A stretch of 61,089 bases of DNA from a virus. Of this stretch, positions 52,795 to 60,017 are shown piece by piece (position 1 is the first letter of the stretch; every line of letters starts with the position of its first letter). The notes under the pieces were generated by a model, which saw nothing but the letters and a program-made list of their open reading frames with translations, was not told where the DNA came from and did not search any database. Position numbers and translations under genes: made by a program. Location: the IMG/VR virus record IMGVR_UViG_3300008624_000626, positions 1-61,089 of that record. The stretch is one strand, 5' to 3'.

Positions 52795-53402
52795 AGACAG
52801 CATTATTAATTGGTTGTGGCGGAAAAAGAGGAGAAGATTTAATAAAAGGTTGCCAACAGGCTGACTTTGACGTAATTAATATAGGTTCTAGTGAATCTAA
52901 ATTAAAAAATGTAGAAAACATTAAGATTGATTGGAGAACCTTTGATATAATACAAATGCATAAAATTTATAAACAACTGTCTTACAATTTTGACTTTATA
53001 TTTTTTAATCAAAATTCATCGGCGTTGGCAAAAGAAAATTTTATTAATACAATTAAAACTGTAGATTTATGGAGTTTAACTAAGAGCTGGAGTAAAAGTT
53101 ATTGGTTAAGTTGTCAATTTCCTTTTATAATAATCAAAACACTAGAAGAACAAAATAAGTTAGATAAAAATGCTACTATAGGTTGGATGCTGTCTAGTTA
53201 CATTGATAAAAATGTTAAAGGTGTTGACGACTATGCTGATTACAGTGGTTATAAATTTACAAACTATTTAATAATGAAAAACTTTAATACAAAATACCAA
53301 TGTTTTGGTATTAATCCCAAATTTGGTTCTTCTGACTATACAGATTTAATTTATAAAATTTGTAGCAACCAAATTAAATGCAATGGACAAATAATTGAAT
53401 AA
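52791..53402 (+). CDS. Short-chain dehydrogenase-like Rossmann protein
   Basis: The 203-residue product begins ALLIGCGGKRGE (a diverged nucleotide-binding turn). It has FFNQNSSALA at the NNAG position and DYSGYKFTNY with an apparent Tyr-x3-Lys pair. That matches the SDR order, but the first loop is unusual. ATG 52791 (ATGA overlap) is preferred. A sugar-nucleotide reductase is plausible given GalE. Confidence 0.6.
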   Translation: MKTALLIGCGGKRGEDLIKGCQQADFDVINIGSSESKLKNVENIKIDWRTFDIIQMHKIYKQLSYNFDFIFFNQNSSALAKENFINTIKTVDLWSLTKSWSKSYWLSCQFPFIIIKTLEEQNKLDKNATIGWMLSSYIDKNVKGVDDYADYSGYKFTNYLIMKNFNTKYQCFGINPKFGSSDYTDLIYKICSNQIKCNGQIIE

Positions 53403-53406
53403 TTGT

Positions 53407-53435
53407 TTGACAAAATGGTGCAACTACTGTAAAAT
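53407..53435 (+). promoter_or_regulatory. Sigma70-like promoter (TTGACA-17-TAAAAT)
   Basis: The -35 is at 53407-53412 and the -10 at 53430-53435; AAGGAG at 53443-53448 then ATG 53454. Drives a small protein, folE and probably guaC. Confidence 0.7.
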
Positions 53436-53453
53436 AGTATATAAGGAGATACA

Positions 53454-53654
53454 ATGACAAATGAAGAAGACAAAAGCTATGAAAATGAATCGGCCAGTCC
53501 ATCACCAATGGTACAAATCTCAATTAAAGAGTATGACAAACTCAAAGAACATCAAAAATATATTACAGATAAAAGTTTAATTGCTGTAATTGATAAAATT
53601 GAAGAGTTAGTTAGAGCATTAAGAAAACACATAGTTAGAACAGATATAGAATAA
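53454..53654 (+). CDS. Small helical protein (66 aa)
   Basis: The product (MVQISIKEYDKLKEHQKYI, then IEELVRALRKHIVR) looks like a coiled-coil adaptor. It sits directly in front of folE, behind a promoter with ribosome site. Function unknown. Confidence 0.55.
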   Translation: MTNEEDKSYENESASPSPMVQISIKEYDKLKEHQKYITDKSLIAVIDKIEELVRALRKHIVRTDIE

Positions 53655-53657
53655 TAT

Positions 53658-54368
53658 ATGGATGACACTTTAAAAGACAGTTGGATTGTTAAAGGTCCAA
53701 TATCAAAAACAATTAAAGACAGAATTAAAAAAGCAGGAAAAAGATTTCACTGTAATGATAATATTTCTGAATATATTGAGGATGGTGACTTAGAAAAATT
53801 ACAAGTAGAGGTACAAGAAAAATTACAAGGAGTTTTGGAAAGTCTTGTAATTGATACAGAAAACGATCACAACACACAAGAAACTGCAAAACGTGTCGCA
53901 AAAATGTACATCAAAGAAACATTTGGTGGCAGATATAATCCAATGCCAAGAATTACACACTTTCCTAATATGGGATATAAGAGTATGTACACTAGTGGTC
54001 CAATCAGTATTAAATCAACGTGTGCTCACCATTTACAAAACATTGTAGGTAATGCTTGGGTAGGTATTATTCCAAATGGCAAAGTTATCGGATTAAGTAA
54101 GTTTAATAGAATTATTCACCATATTGTAGAAAGACCACAAATACAAGAAGAGATGACAACACAAATTGCTGATGCATTAAAAGAATATGCACATACAAGT
54201 CATATTGCAGTAGTAGTTAAAGCAGAACATCATTGCATGACACACAGAGGCGTAAGAGAACACGAATCTGATATGACAACTGCAATTATGTTAGGTGCAT
54301 TTAAAGAAGATCCAGCAACTAGAGATGAATTTTATAAAATTTGTATGAACATGAAGGGTCATGAATAA
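53658..54368 (+). CDS. folE: GTP cyclohydrolase I (FolE)
   Basis: The 236-residue product has SIKSTCAHHL (C122, H125) and HHCMTHRGVREHESDM (C193), the zinc ligands, and KVIGLSKFNRI, as in GCH I. The usual CEHH reads CAHH, replacing a conserved Glu. It converts GTP to dihydroneopterin triphosphate, first step to 7-deazaguanine (and folate). With DpdA, QueD-like and QueE genes the deazaguanine role is favoured. Confidence 0.9.
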   Translation: MDDTLKDSWIVKGPISKTIKDRIKKAGKRFHCNDNISEYIEDGDLEKLQVEVQEKLQGVLESLVIDTENDHNTQETAKRVAKMYIKETFGGRYNPMPRITHFPNMGYKSMYTSGPISIKSTCAHHLQNIVGNAWVGIIPNGKVIGLSKFNRIIHHIVERPQIQEEMTTQIADALKEYAHTSHIAVVVKAEHHCMTHRGVREHESDMTTAIMLGAFKEDPATRDEFYKICMNMKGHE

Positions 54369-54636
54369 AAAACAATACCAAAAAGAAAAAGAAAGACAAG
54401 CTAACTTACAATCAGATAATGTAGAAATGGAAAATTGGGTTCCAAGTGAAGGTTCAATAGGCACCGTCGATACTATGAATATAGATTTTGACGTAGGTTA
54501 TGATTCAGATCAAATGAATTTTGATTTTGAAAGAGATTTAAGAAAAAAATATCCTGCACTAAAAGATGCTTGGGAGCATTATCAAAATATAAAACAAATG
54601 TGTGAAGCAAGAGAAAAAGAAGAAGATGCGAATTAA
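54361..54636 (+). CDS. Acidic hypothetical protein (91 aa)
   Basis: The product (MENWVPSEGSIGTVDTMN, then YDSDQMNFDFERDLRKKYP) overlaps folE by 8 bases and guaC by 11. It is helical at the C terminus and acidic in the middle. No family recognised. Confidence 0.5.
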   Translation: MNKKQYQKEKERQANLQSDNVEMENWVPSEGSIGTVDTMNIDFDVGYDSDQMNFDFERDLRKKYPALKDAWEHYQNIKQMCEAREKEEDAN

Positions 54637-55669
54637 CCAAGATCCAAAACTAAATTACGAAGACGTTTTATTACAACCAAAACGTTCCACGTTATCATCA
54701 AGAAAAGATGTAGACATGACTCGTAAGTTTACATTTCGGAACTCAGACAAAGTAATGAACTTTACACCAATCTTTGCAAGTAATATGGATGGTGTTGGTA
54801 CATTTAGTATGGCAAAAATATTACAAGAATATAAAATGATGACTGTTATTACAAAATCCACTACTCCAGATCAATGGAAAGAGGCAGTAGGCAATGGTGT
54901 AAGATTACAAAGTGTTTCTGTATGTACAGGCACAAATAAAATGTTTGATGATGAAGCTGAAGATTATACTAATATGCAAGAAATATTAAAAAGTTTTCCT
55001 GATATTAAAATGATTACAATAGATGTTGCTAATGCATATCATCAAAATATGGTTGGCTTTGTTCAAAAAGTTAGAGAAGAATATCCAGACAAAGTTATTG
55101 TAGCAGGTAACGTAGTAACACCTGAGATGACCGAAGAATTAATTATTAACGGTGCTGACGTAGTTAAAATAGGAATAGGACCAGGTAGTGTTTGCACTAC
55201 ACGAACAATGACTGGTGTTGGTGTTCCACAATTTTCAGCAATATTAGAATGTGCTGATGCGGCTAATGGTGTTGATGGACACATAATGGCGGATGGTGGT
55301 TGCACACAACCAGGAGATATTGCAAAAGCATTAGGTGGTGGTGCACATATGGTTATGATTGGCGGTATGTTAGCAGGACATAACGAATCAGAAGTAGAAG
55401 TAAAAGACGGATTTAGAGAATTTTATGGCATGAGTTCTGATCGTGCAAGAGAAGTACACGGCAAAAGAAAAGACGGATATAGAGGCAACGAAGGTAGAGT
55501 AGTACATTTACCTGATAGAGGACCTGTTAAAGAAACTATAGAAAATATACTTGGCGGTGTAAGAAGTGCTTGTACATATATTGGTGCAAGACGATTAAAA
55601 GATATGCCTAAATGTGCAACTTTTGTAACAACATACAACGTAATTAATAAAGTTTACGAGCAATTTTAA
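54626..55669 (+). CDS. guaC: GMP reductase
   Basis: The 347-residue product matches bacterial GuaC in length and sequence: DVLLQPKRSTLSSR, NMDGVGTFSM, GNVVTPEM and KIGIGPGSVCTTR (catalytic C190), LRGAxxYxGA-type end (VRSACTYIGARR). It converts GMP to IMP and ammonia with NADPH. It starts at ATG 54626. A phage GMP reductase next to FolE is unusual and points to reshaped guanine pools. Confidence 0.92.
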   Translation: MRINQDPKLNYEDVLLQPKRSTLSSRKDVDMTRKFTFRNSDKVMNFTPIFASNMDGVGTFSMAKILQEYKMMTVITKSTTPDQWKEAVGNGVRLQSVSVCTGTNKMFDDEAEDYTNMQEILKSFPDIKMITIDVANAYHQNMVGFVQKVREEYPDKVIVAGNVVTPEMTEELIINGADVVKIGIGPGSVCTTRTMTGVGVPQFSAILECADAANGVDGHIMADGGCTQPGDIAKALGGGAHMVMIGGMLAGHNESEVEVKDGFREFYGMSSDRAREVHGKRKDGYRGNEGRVVHLPDRGPVKETIENILGGVRSACTYIGARRLKDMPKCATFVTTYNVINKVYEQF

Positions 55670-55672
55670 ATA

Positions 55673-55680
55673 TTTAAATA
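55673..55680 (+). promoter_or_regulatory. Late octamer variant TTTAAATA
   Basis: ATG at 55687 follows after 6 nt, leading rSAM-5. Confidence 0.4.
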
Positions 55681-55686
55681 CATTAT

Positions 55687-56865
55687 ATGATTCCTAATAA
55701 GAATACATTTTGTATTGCTCCATGGTTTAGTGTTTTTATTGATTCAAGAAAAAAATTATCACCATGTTGCAAAAGTAATAAGACAAACAAATACAATTAT
55801 TCTCAATTAAACGATTATTTTTTTTCTAACGAATTAGAACAATTACGCAAAGACTTAATTAATGGAATAAAAAACAAGACTTGTTCAGCATGTTGGGAAA
55901 CAGAAGAACAAAACGGAGATTCATTACGAAAACAATACAATAGGACTTTAGCCATGAGATTTGATAAAGGTTCTATTCTCAATCAAATCAATAATCCATC
56001 AGTAAAAAATATAAAAAGTTTTGATCTAGTTCTAGGAAATTTATGCAATTTAAAGTGTATAATGTGTAATCCAGGACAAAGTAGTCAATTACTAGCAGAA
56101 GCAAATTTAAATCCTGAATTGAAAAAATGGTATACAAAAAATACTACATATAATCAAAAATTATTTAATTGGCCAGAAGACAATGATTTTGTCAACTGGT
56201 GTGAGAAAAATCTACCACAAAGTATTCATATAAAATTTACTGGTGGAGAACCTTTTATAATTCCGGGGCTTCATAAAATTATAGAACAAATCCCAGACTC
56301 ACAAAAGAAGAATTGTATTTTGCATTTTACTACAAATTTAACGAATATTAATAAAGATATATTAAATTATTTTACAAAATTTAAAGAAGTTTGGCTGAGT
56401 GTTTCTTGCGAAGGTATAGAAGAAACACTAGAATATGTAAGATTTGGTCATAAATGGAAAACACTAGATGAAAATTTTAAAATTATTCAAAATATGAATT
56501 CAAAAAACATTATTTTAGCAGTAAATTATGTTGTTCAAGCACTCAGTTATCATTCAATCATAGCTATGGTTAAATATTTTGATTCACTTAAAATTAAAAT
56601 AGATCCTATTATGTTATCAGATCCAAAACACTTCCATATTTCATCATTAACCAAATATGCTAAAAACAAATTTATATCCGATACTAAGGATTATAATGGT
56701 TTTAATAAAAGTTTTGTCAATTTTATAAGAAACATGTCTAAAAAATACATTGATCACGATAAAAGTCTTTCTAAAAAATGTATTAAACATTTAGAATTAC
56801 TAGATAAAAGTAGAAAAACAAATTATAAAAAAATAATACCGTTTGAAAATTTACATCAAATATAG
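55687..56865 (+). CDS. Radical SAM protein with N-terminal SPASM-like module (rSAM-5)
   Basis: The 392-residue product has TFCIAPWFSVFIDS, SPCCKSN and CSACWETEE in its first 77 residues, then LCNLKCIMCNPGQSS as the radical SAM site and FTGGEPF. Overall similarity to rSAM-2 is greatest (CC and CxxCW variants). The downstream phosphoribosyltransferase promoter lies in its 3' end. Substrate unknown. Confidence 0.82.
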   Translation: MIPNKNTFCIAPWFSVFIDSRKKLSPCCKSNKTNKYNYSQLNDYFFSNELEQLRKDLINGIKNKTCSACWETEEQNGDSLRKQYNRTLAMRFDKGSILNQINNPSVKNIKSFDLVLGNLCNLKCIMCNPGQSSQLLAEANLNPELKKWYTKNTTYNQKLFNWPEDNDFVNWCEKNLPQSIHIKFTGGEPFIIPGLHKIIEQIPDSQKKNCILHFTTNLTNINKDILNYFTKFKEVWLSVSCEGIEETLEYVRFGHKWKTLDENFKIIQNMNSKNIILAVNYVVQALSYHSIIAMVKYFDSLKIKIDPIMLSDPKHFHISSLTKYAKNKFISDTKDYNGFNKSFVNFIRNMSKKYIDHDKSLSKKCIKHLELLDKSRKTNYKKIIPFENLHQI

Positions 56866-56871
56866 TAAAAT
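56843..56871 (+). promoter_or_regulatory. Sigma70-like promoter (TTGAAA-17-TAAAAT)
   Basis: The -35 is at 56843-56848 and the -10 at 56866-56871, with the ATG of the phosphoribosyltransferase 5 nt later (56877). Transcript expected to be leaderless. Confidence 0.55.
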
Positions 56872-56876
56872 AAAAT

Positions 56877-57335
56877 ATGGATACAAAGAAAAACTATTTT
56901 ACAACAGGTCAAATGCGTAATGCATTAATACAAATAGAAGATCAAATGGTCCACTCCAATTGGATGCCAACTATTATATTAGGTATTAATAGAGGTGGTT
57001 GTATTCCTGGCGTTTACCTTTCACACAGACTTAATATAGCACACGAAGTACTTGATATACGATTAAGAGATCATACAACAAAGCCAAATCTATCTGTATT
57101 AGAAAAAGCGTTTGCATTTCAAAAGAAAATTTTAATCATTGATGATATTAATGATACAGGAGCAACGTTCAATTATATTGTTGAAAATTTTAGTAAGGGT
57201 GATGGTAGAATTAAATTTGCCGCACTTATACATAATAAACCAAGCAAAGCAAAAGTAGATTACCAAGGATACAAAATAGACAAGTCAAAAGATCCTGCAT
57301 GGATTGTTTTCCCATGGGAAGAATGGGACAAATAA
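56877..57335 (+). CDS. Purine-type phosphoribosyltransferase
   Basis: The 152-residue product has ILGINRGGCIPGVYLS (pyrophosphate-binding loop) and ILIIDDINDTGATF, the PRPP-binding motif, as in Gpt/Hpt enzymes. It joins a base to PRPP. Xanthine/guanine or a deazaguanine base are candidates; the substrate cannot be read. Near GuaC and FolE it fits purine handling. It follows a sigma70-type promoter. Confidence 0.75.
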   Translation: MDTKKNYFTTGQMRNALIQIEDQMVHSNWMPTIILGINRGGCIPGVYLSHRLNIAHEVLDIRLRDHTTKPNLSVLEKAFAFQKKILIIDDINDTGATFNYIVENFSKGDGRIKFAALIHNKPSKAKVDYQGYKIDKSKDPAWIVFPWEEWDK

Positions 57336-57346
57336 TTTACACTCTG

Positions 57347-57375
57347 TTGACAAATCATCTAAATAATAGTAAAAT
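57347..57375 (+). promoter_or_regulatory. Sigma70-like promoter (TTGACA-17-TAAAAT)
   Basis: The -35 is at 57347-57352 and the -10 at 57370-57375; the cupin ATG at 57382 follows after 6 nt, so the mRNA is leaderless. A TCTAAATA octamer-like sequence lies in the spacer (57358-57365). Confidence 0.7.
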
Positions 57376-57381
57376 AATATT

Positions 57382-57771
57382 ATGTCAAATATAGCAGGAA
57401 AAATTTGGGGATCTACAGAACTTATTCTCGCAAACAGTTCATTAGAATTTCATAGAATAGATTATAAAAAAGGTGGTGTTTGCTCTAAACACAAACACGA
57501 ATACAAATGGAATGGCTTCTATTGTATGACAGGAAAACTAAAAATTAAAGTATGGCAAAAAGATTACAATTTAGTAGACGAAACTATTTTAAACCCTGGC
57601 GATTTTACTGCTGTCAAACCACAATTATTCCATTCATTTGAAGGCTTAGAAGACGGTGTTGCATTTGAATTATATTGGGCAGAATTCAGACACAACGATA
57701 TACAAAGAGAATCTGTAGGACACTTAACAGAAGGCAACGTAGTTAGACTGGATAAGAAAAAAGGAAAGTAA
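57382..57771 (+). CDS. Cupin-domain protein
   Basis: The 129-residue product shows CSKHKHEYKWNGFYCMTGKL (metal-site His pair) and LNPGDFTAVKPQLFHSFEGL (the second cupin motif). It could be a sugar isomerase/epimerase-like or dioxygenase-like enzyme. It heads a unit with an amidinotransferase-like gene, 1 base apart. Substrate unknown. Confidence 0.7.
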   Translation: MSNIAGKIWGSTELILANSSLEFHRIDYKKGGVCSKHKHEYKWNGFYCMTGKLKIKVWQKDYNLVDETILNPGDFTAVKPQLFHSFEGLEDGVAFELYWAEFRHNDIQRESVGHLTEGNVVRLDKKKGK

Positions 57772-57772
57772 C

Positions 57773-58774
57773 ATGATTCCTATAAAAGGATATGCAACTT
57801 TTCACCCATTAAAACATTGTTGGATAGGATCCGGATTTAAAGCAGAATGGTTTCAAGATTTACCTATATATAAAAATAACAAAATTATGGATCCTTTGAA
57901 ACGTATTGCAGAGGAAACCGAAGAAGATTCTCAAACACTAGAAAAAATATTAAAAGATGCTGGTGTAAAAACACATCGCAGTTGGTTGGATATAGATAAG
58001 GTAGGTTCTCTTAAAAATATATTTCGTCCACCAGTTAACCCAAGAGACCATTTTGCAGTAATTGGTGAAAAACTATATGCCTGCCATGGATCGGGTACTC
58101 CTGGATATGTAGATATTTTAAAACAAATAGACAAAAAAAATCTATACATAAACATACAAGACAGTACAATTACTTCTGCTTGTATTTGTAGAGTAGGAAA
58201 AGATTTGTATTGGGATCACGGTGTTACTGACACAACCGAAGCAACTATAAAAAAATTTACAGACATTTGGACTAAGGAAGGATTTAGAGTACATAAATCA
58301 AACAGAGGTTATCATTCAGATGGTGTGTTTTGTGTTGTGAAACCTGGTTGTATTGTTTCATTAAACGATATACAAGATTATAAAACAGAATTCCCAGGCT
58401 GGGACGTACTATATCTACCAGATCAATCGTGGGATAAAGTAAGTCCTTTTTTAGAAATGAAAAAAAAAGTAGGAGGACGTTGGTGGTTAAAAGGAGAAGA
58501 GCATAACGATCAATTAATTGAATTTGTTGACACATGGTTAAATGATTGGGTTGGTTATGTGGAAGAAACTGTATTTGATGTTAATATGTTGTCAGTTGAC
58601 GAAAACAGAATAATATGCAACAATTACAACAAAGACGTATTTGAACATTTTAAAAAACATAAAGTTGAACCAATTATATTCAACTTTAGACATAGATACT
58701 TTTGGGATGGTGGAATACATTGTATAACACAAGATTTATATAGAGAAGGAAAAATGGAGGATTACTTTGGCTGA
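57773..58774 (+). CDS. Amidinotransferase-fold enzyme (glycine amidinotransferase-like)
   Basis: The 333-residue product has PLKHCWIGSGF near the start, PPVNPRDHFAVIG, YHSDGVFCVV with the active-site His and DGGIHCITQDLYREG with catalytic Cys (C317). Glycine amidinotransferase ends in a similar GG-hydrophobic-HC motif. Such enzymes transfer or hydrolyse an amidino group from arginine-like donors. In this region it could install a guanidino or amidino group on a metabolite or base; that is a guess. Confidence 0.7.
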   Translation: MIPIKGYATFHPLKHCWIGSGFKAEWFQDLPIYKNNKIMDPLKRIAEETEEDSQTLEKILKDAGVKTHRSWLDIDKVGSLKNIFRPPVNPRDHFAVIGEKLYACHGSGTPGYVDILKQIDKKNLYINIQDSTITSACICRVGKDLYWDHGVTDTTEATIKKFTDIWTKEGFRVHKSNRGYHSDGVFCVVKPGCIVSLNDIQDYKTEFPGWDVLYLPDQSWDKVSPFLEMKKKVGGRWWLKGEEHNDQLIEFVDTWLNDWVGYVEETVFDVNMLSVDENRIICNNYNKDVFEHFKKHKVEPIIFNFRHRYFWDGGIHCITQDLYREGKMEDYFG

Positions 58775-59105
58775 CATATATCACATTTGGGCAGATCATC
58801 ATAAAGACGTAGACGCATATGACTTTGCAAAAAAAATGCGAAAGTTTTTAGATGGTTTAGTTGAAATGGGTAAAATGAAAAGTTACAGACTTACAAGATC
58901 AAAATTAGGTTTTAGATCAATGGATATGCCTGAATTTCATGTTATGATGGAATTTACCAATATGCAACAACTAGATGATGCTATGACAAGCATAATCCGT
59001 AATGAAGAAAAAATAGATGAATCACACGTTTCGTTTAATCAATTAGTAAACAAAGAAACAATACAACACTTTTTATACAGAGATTTTCCAGATGAACTCA
59101 AATAA
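58767..59105 (+). CDS. Conserved protein (112 aa), ferredoxin-like fold possible
   Basis: Starts at TTG (58767), with GGAGG at 58756-58760, overlapping the amidinotransferase stop. The product (YHIWADHHKDVDAYDFAKKM, then MPEFHVMMEFTNMQQLDD) alternates strands and helices. Unrecognised function. It overlaps the next gene by 14 bases. Confidence 0.55.
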   Translation: MADIYHIWADHHKDVDAYDFAKKMRKFLDGLVEMGKMKSYRLTRSKLGFRSMDMPEFHVMMEFTNMQQLDDAMTSIIRNEEKIDESHVSFNQLVNKETIQHFLYRDFPDELK

Positions 59106-60003
59106 AAAAATAGTAATTGCTTACCATCCTGGAATGTATGGCGGATTACTAAGATGGTTATTGGACAGATTTTCTCCTGATTGTAAATTTAAACACATTA
59201 ACAATCCATGGGATGAACATGATAGAGTACATGGAGTATTTGAATACAATAACAAATTTAATCGGGCAGATTTAAATTTTAAAGTACCATCAGATAATTC
59301 AACAAATAAGATAGTGATATATTTTAATTTATCTGATTTATTATTTGCAGAAAGATGTACTTTTTATAGAGGTGAGGGATTTGAAGATGATACAGGTAGA
59401 TATAAGATACTTATATCTGACTCTGACATTAAATTGTTAAATTTATTTAAAATTGATAAAACAAAAAACTCTAAAGCAGTTACTAAAGAACTTTACAAAA
59501 TACAACTACATGACGGTGAAAATGGAATTTGGTCTGACCGTATTATTAAATTTATGTCAAACCCAACTTACTATCAATTTCCTGTTTATGCACTCTGGAA
59601 CAAAGATCTGTTCATACAACAACTTCGAACTATTAGCAATAAATTTATACTTGATTTAGAAATTGACGAAACTATTATTGAAAACGTAACAAAAAAAATA
59701 AGTGAAACATTTGTTATAAAAACAAGAAACAGAGCAAAGACTGTATTAGAAGCAATACAAAATAAACAACAAATGAATTGCAGTGAATTAGATATATTAG
59801 AACAGGCCTGGATAGAAGTTTTATTAGAAAAACAACACGATTCTATAATTTTTCCATATGGTACTAATTGGTTTAAAAATACCAATCAAATTAATGAATT
59901 TTTAGAAACATATCCTTCGTATCTAAAACATATGAATCCACGATTACCATGGTATAATAATGCAAAAAATCCCTTTTATTGGAGTACGTTGACAGAAAAG
60001 TAA
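59092..60003 (+). CDS. Unrecognised protein, tandem paralogue A (303 aa)
   Basis: The product starts MNSNKKIVIAYHPGMYGGLL. Its core segments LLRWLLDRFSPDCKF and INNPWDEHDRVHG, and C-terminal FPYGTNWF and SYLKHMNPRLPWYNN, are shared with the next gene. The early pattern YHxGxYGxLLRWL could bind a nucleotide or phosphate loop, but no family is recognised. A sulfotransferase-like role is possible only by vague similarity. Confidence 0.55.
   Translation: MNSNKKIVIAYHPGMYGGLLRWLLDRFSPDCKFKHINNPWDEHDRVHGVFEYNNKFNRADLNFKVPSDNSTNKIVIYFNLSDLLFAERCTFYRGEGFEDDTGRYKILISDSDIKLLNLFKIDKTKNSKAVTKELYKIQLHDGENGIWSDRIIKFMSNPTYYQFPVYALWNKDLFIQQLRTISNKFILDLEIDETIIENVTKKISETFVIKTRNRAKTVLEAIQNKQQMNCSELDILEQAWIEVLLEKQHDSIIFPYGTNWFKNTNQINEFLETYPSYLKHMNPRLPWYNNAKNPFYWSTLTEK
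59155..59250 (+). repeat. 96-bp direct repeat, 5' part (copy 1)
   Basis: Identical base for base to 60072-60167, in the N-terminal coding part of both paralogues, while the sequence on each side differs. Confidence 0.85.
59825..59961 (+). repeat. 137-bp direct repeat, 3' part (copy 1)
   Basis: Matches 60754-60890 with only three differing bases, in the C-terminal coding part of both paralogues. Confidence 0.85.
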
Positions 60004-60006
60004 ATA
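59999..60006 (+). promoter_or_regulatory. Late-octamer-like AGTAAATA
   Basis: Overlaps the stop of paralogue A, 11 nt before ATG 60018. A weak match to the octamer. Confidence 0.3.
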
Positions 60007-60017
60007 GCTTAAACCAG

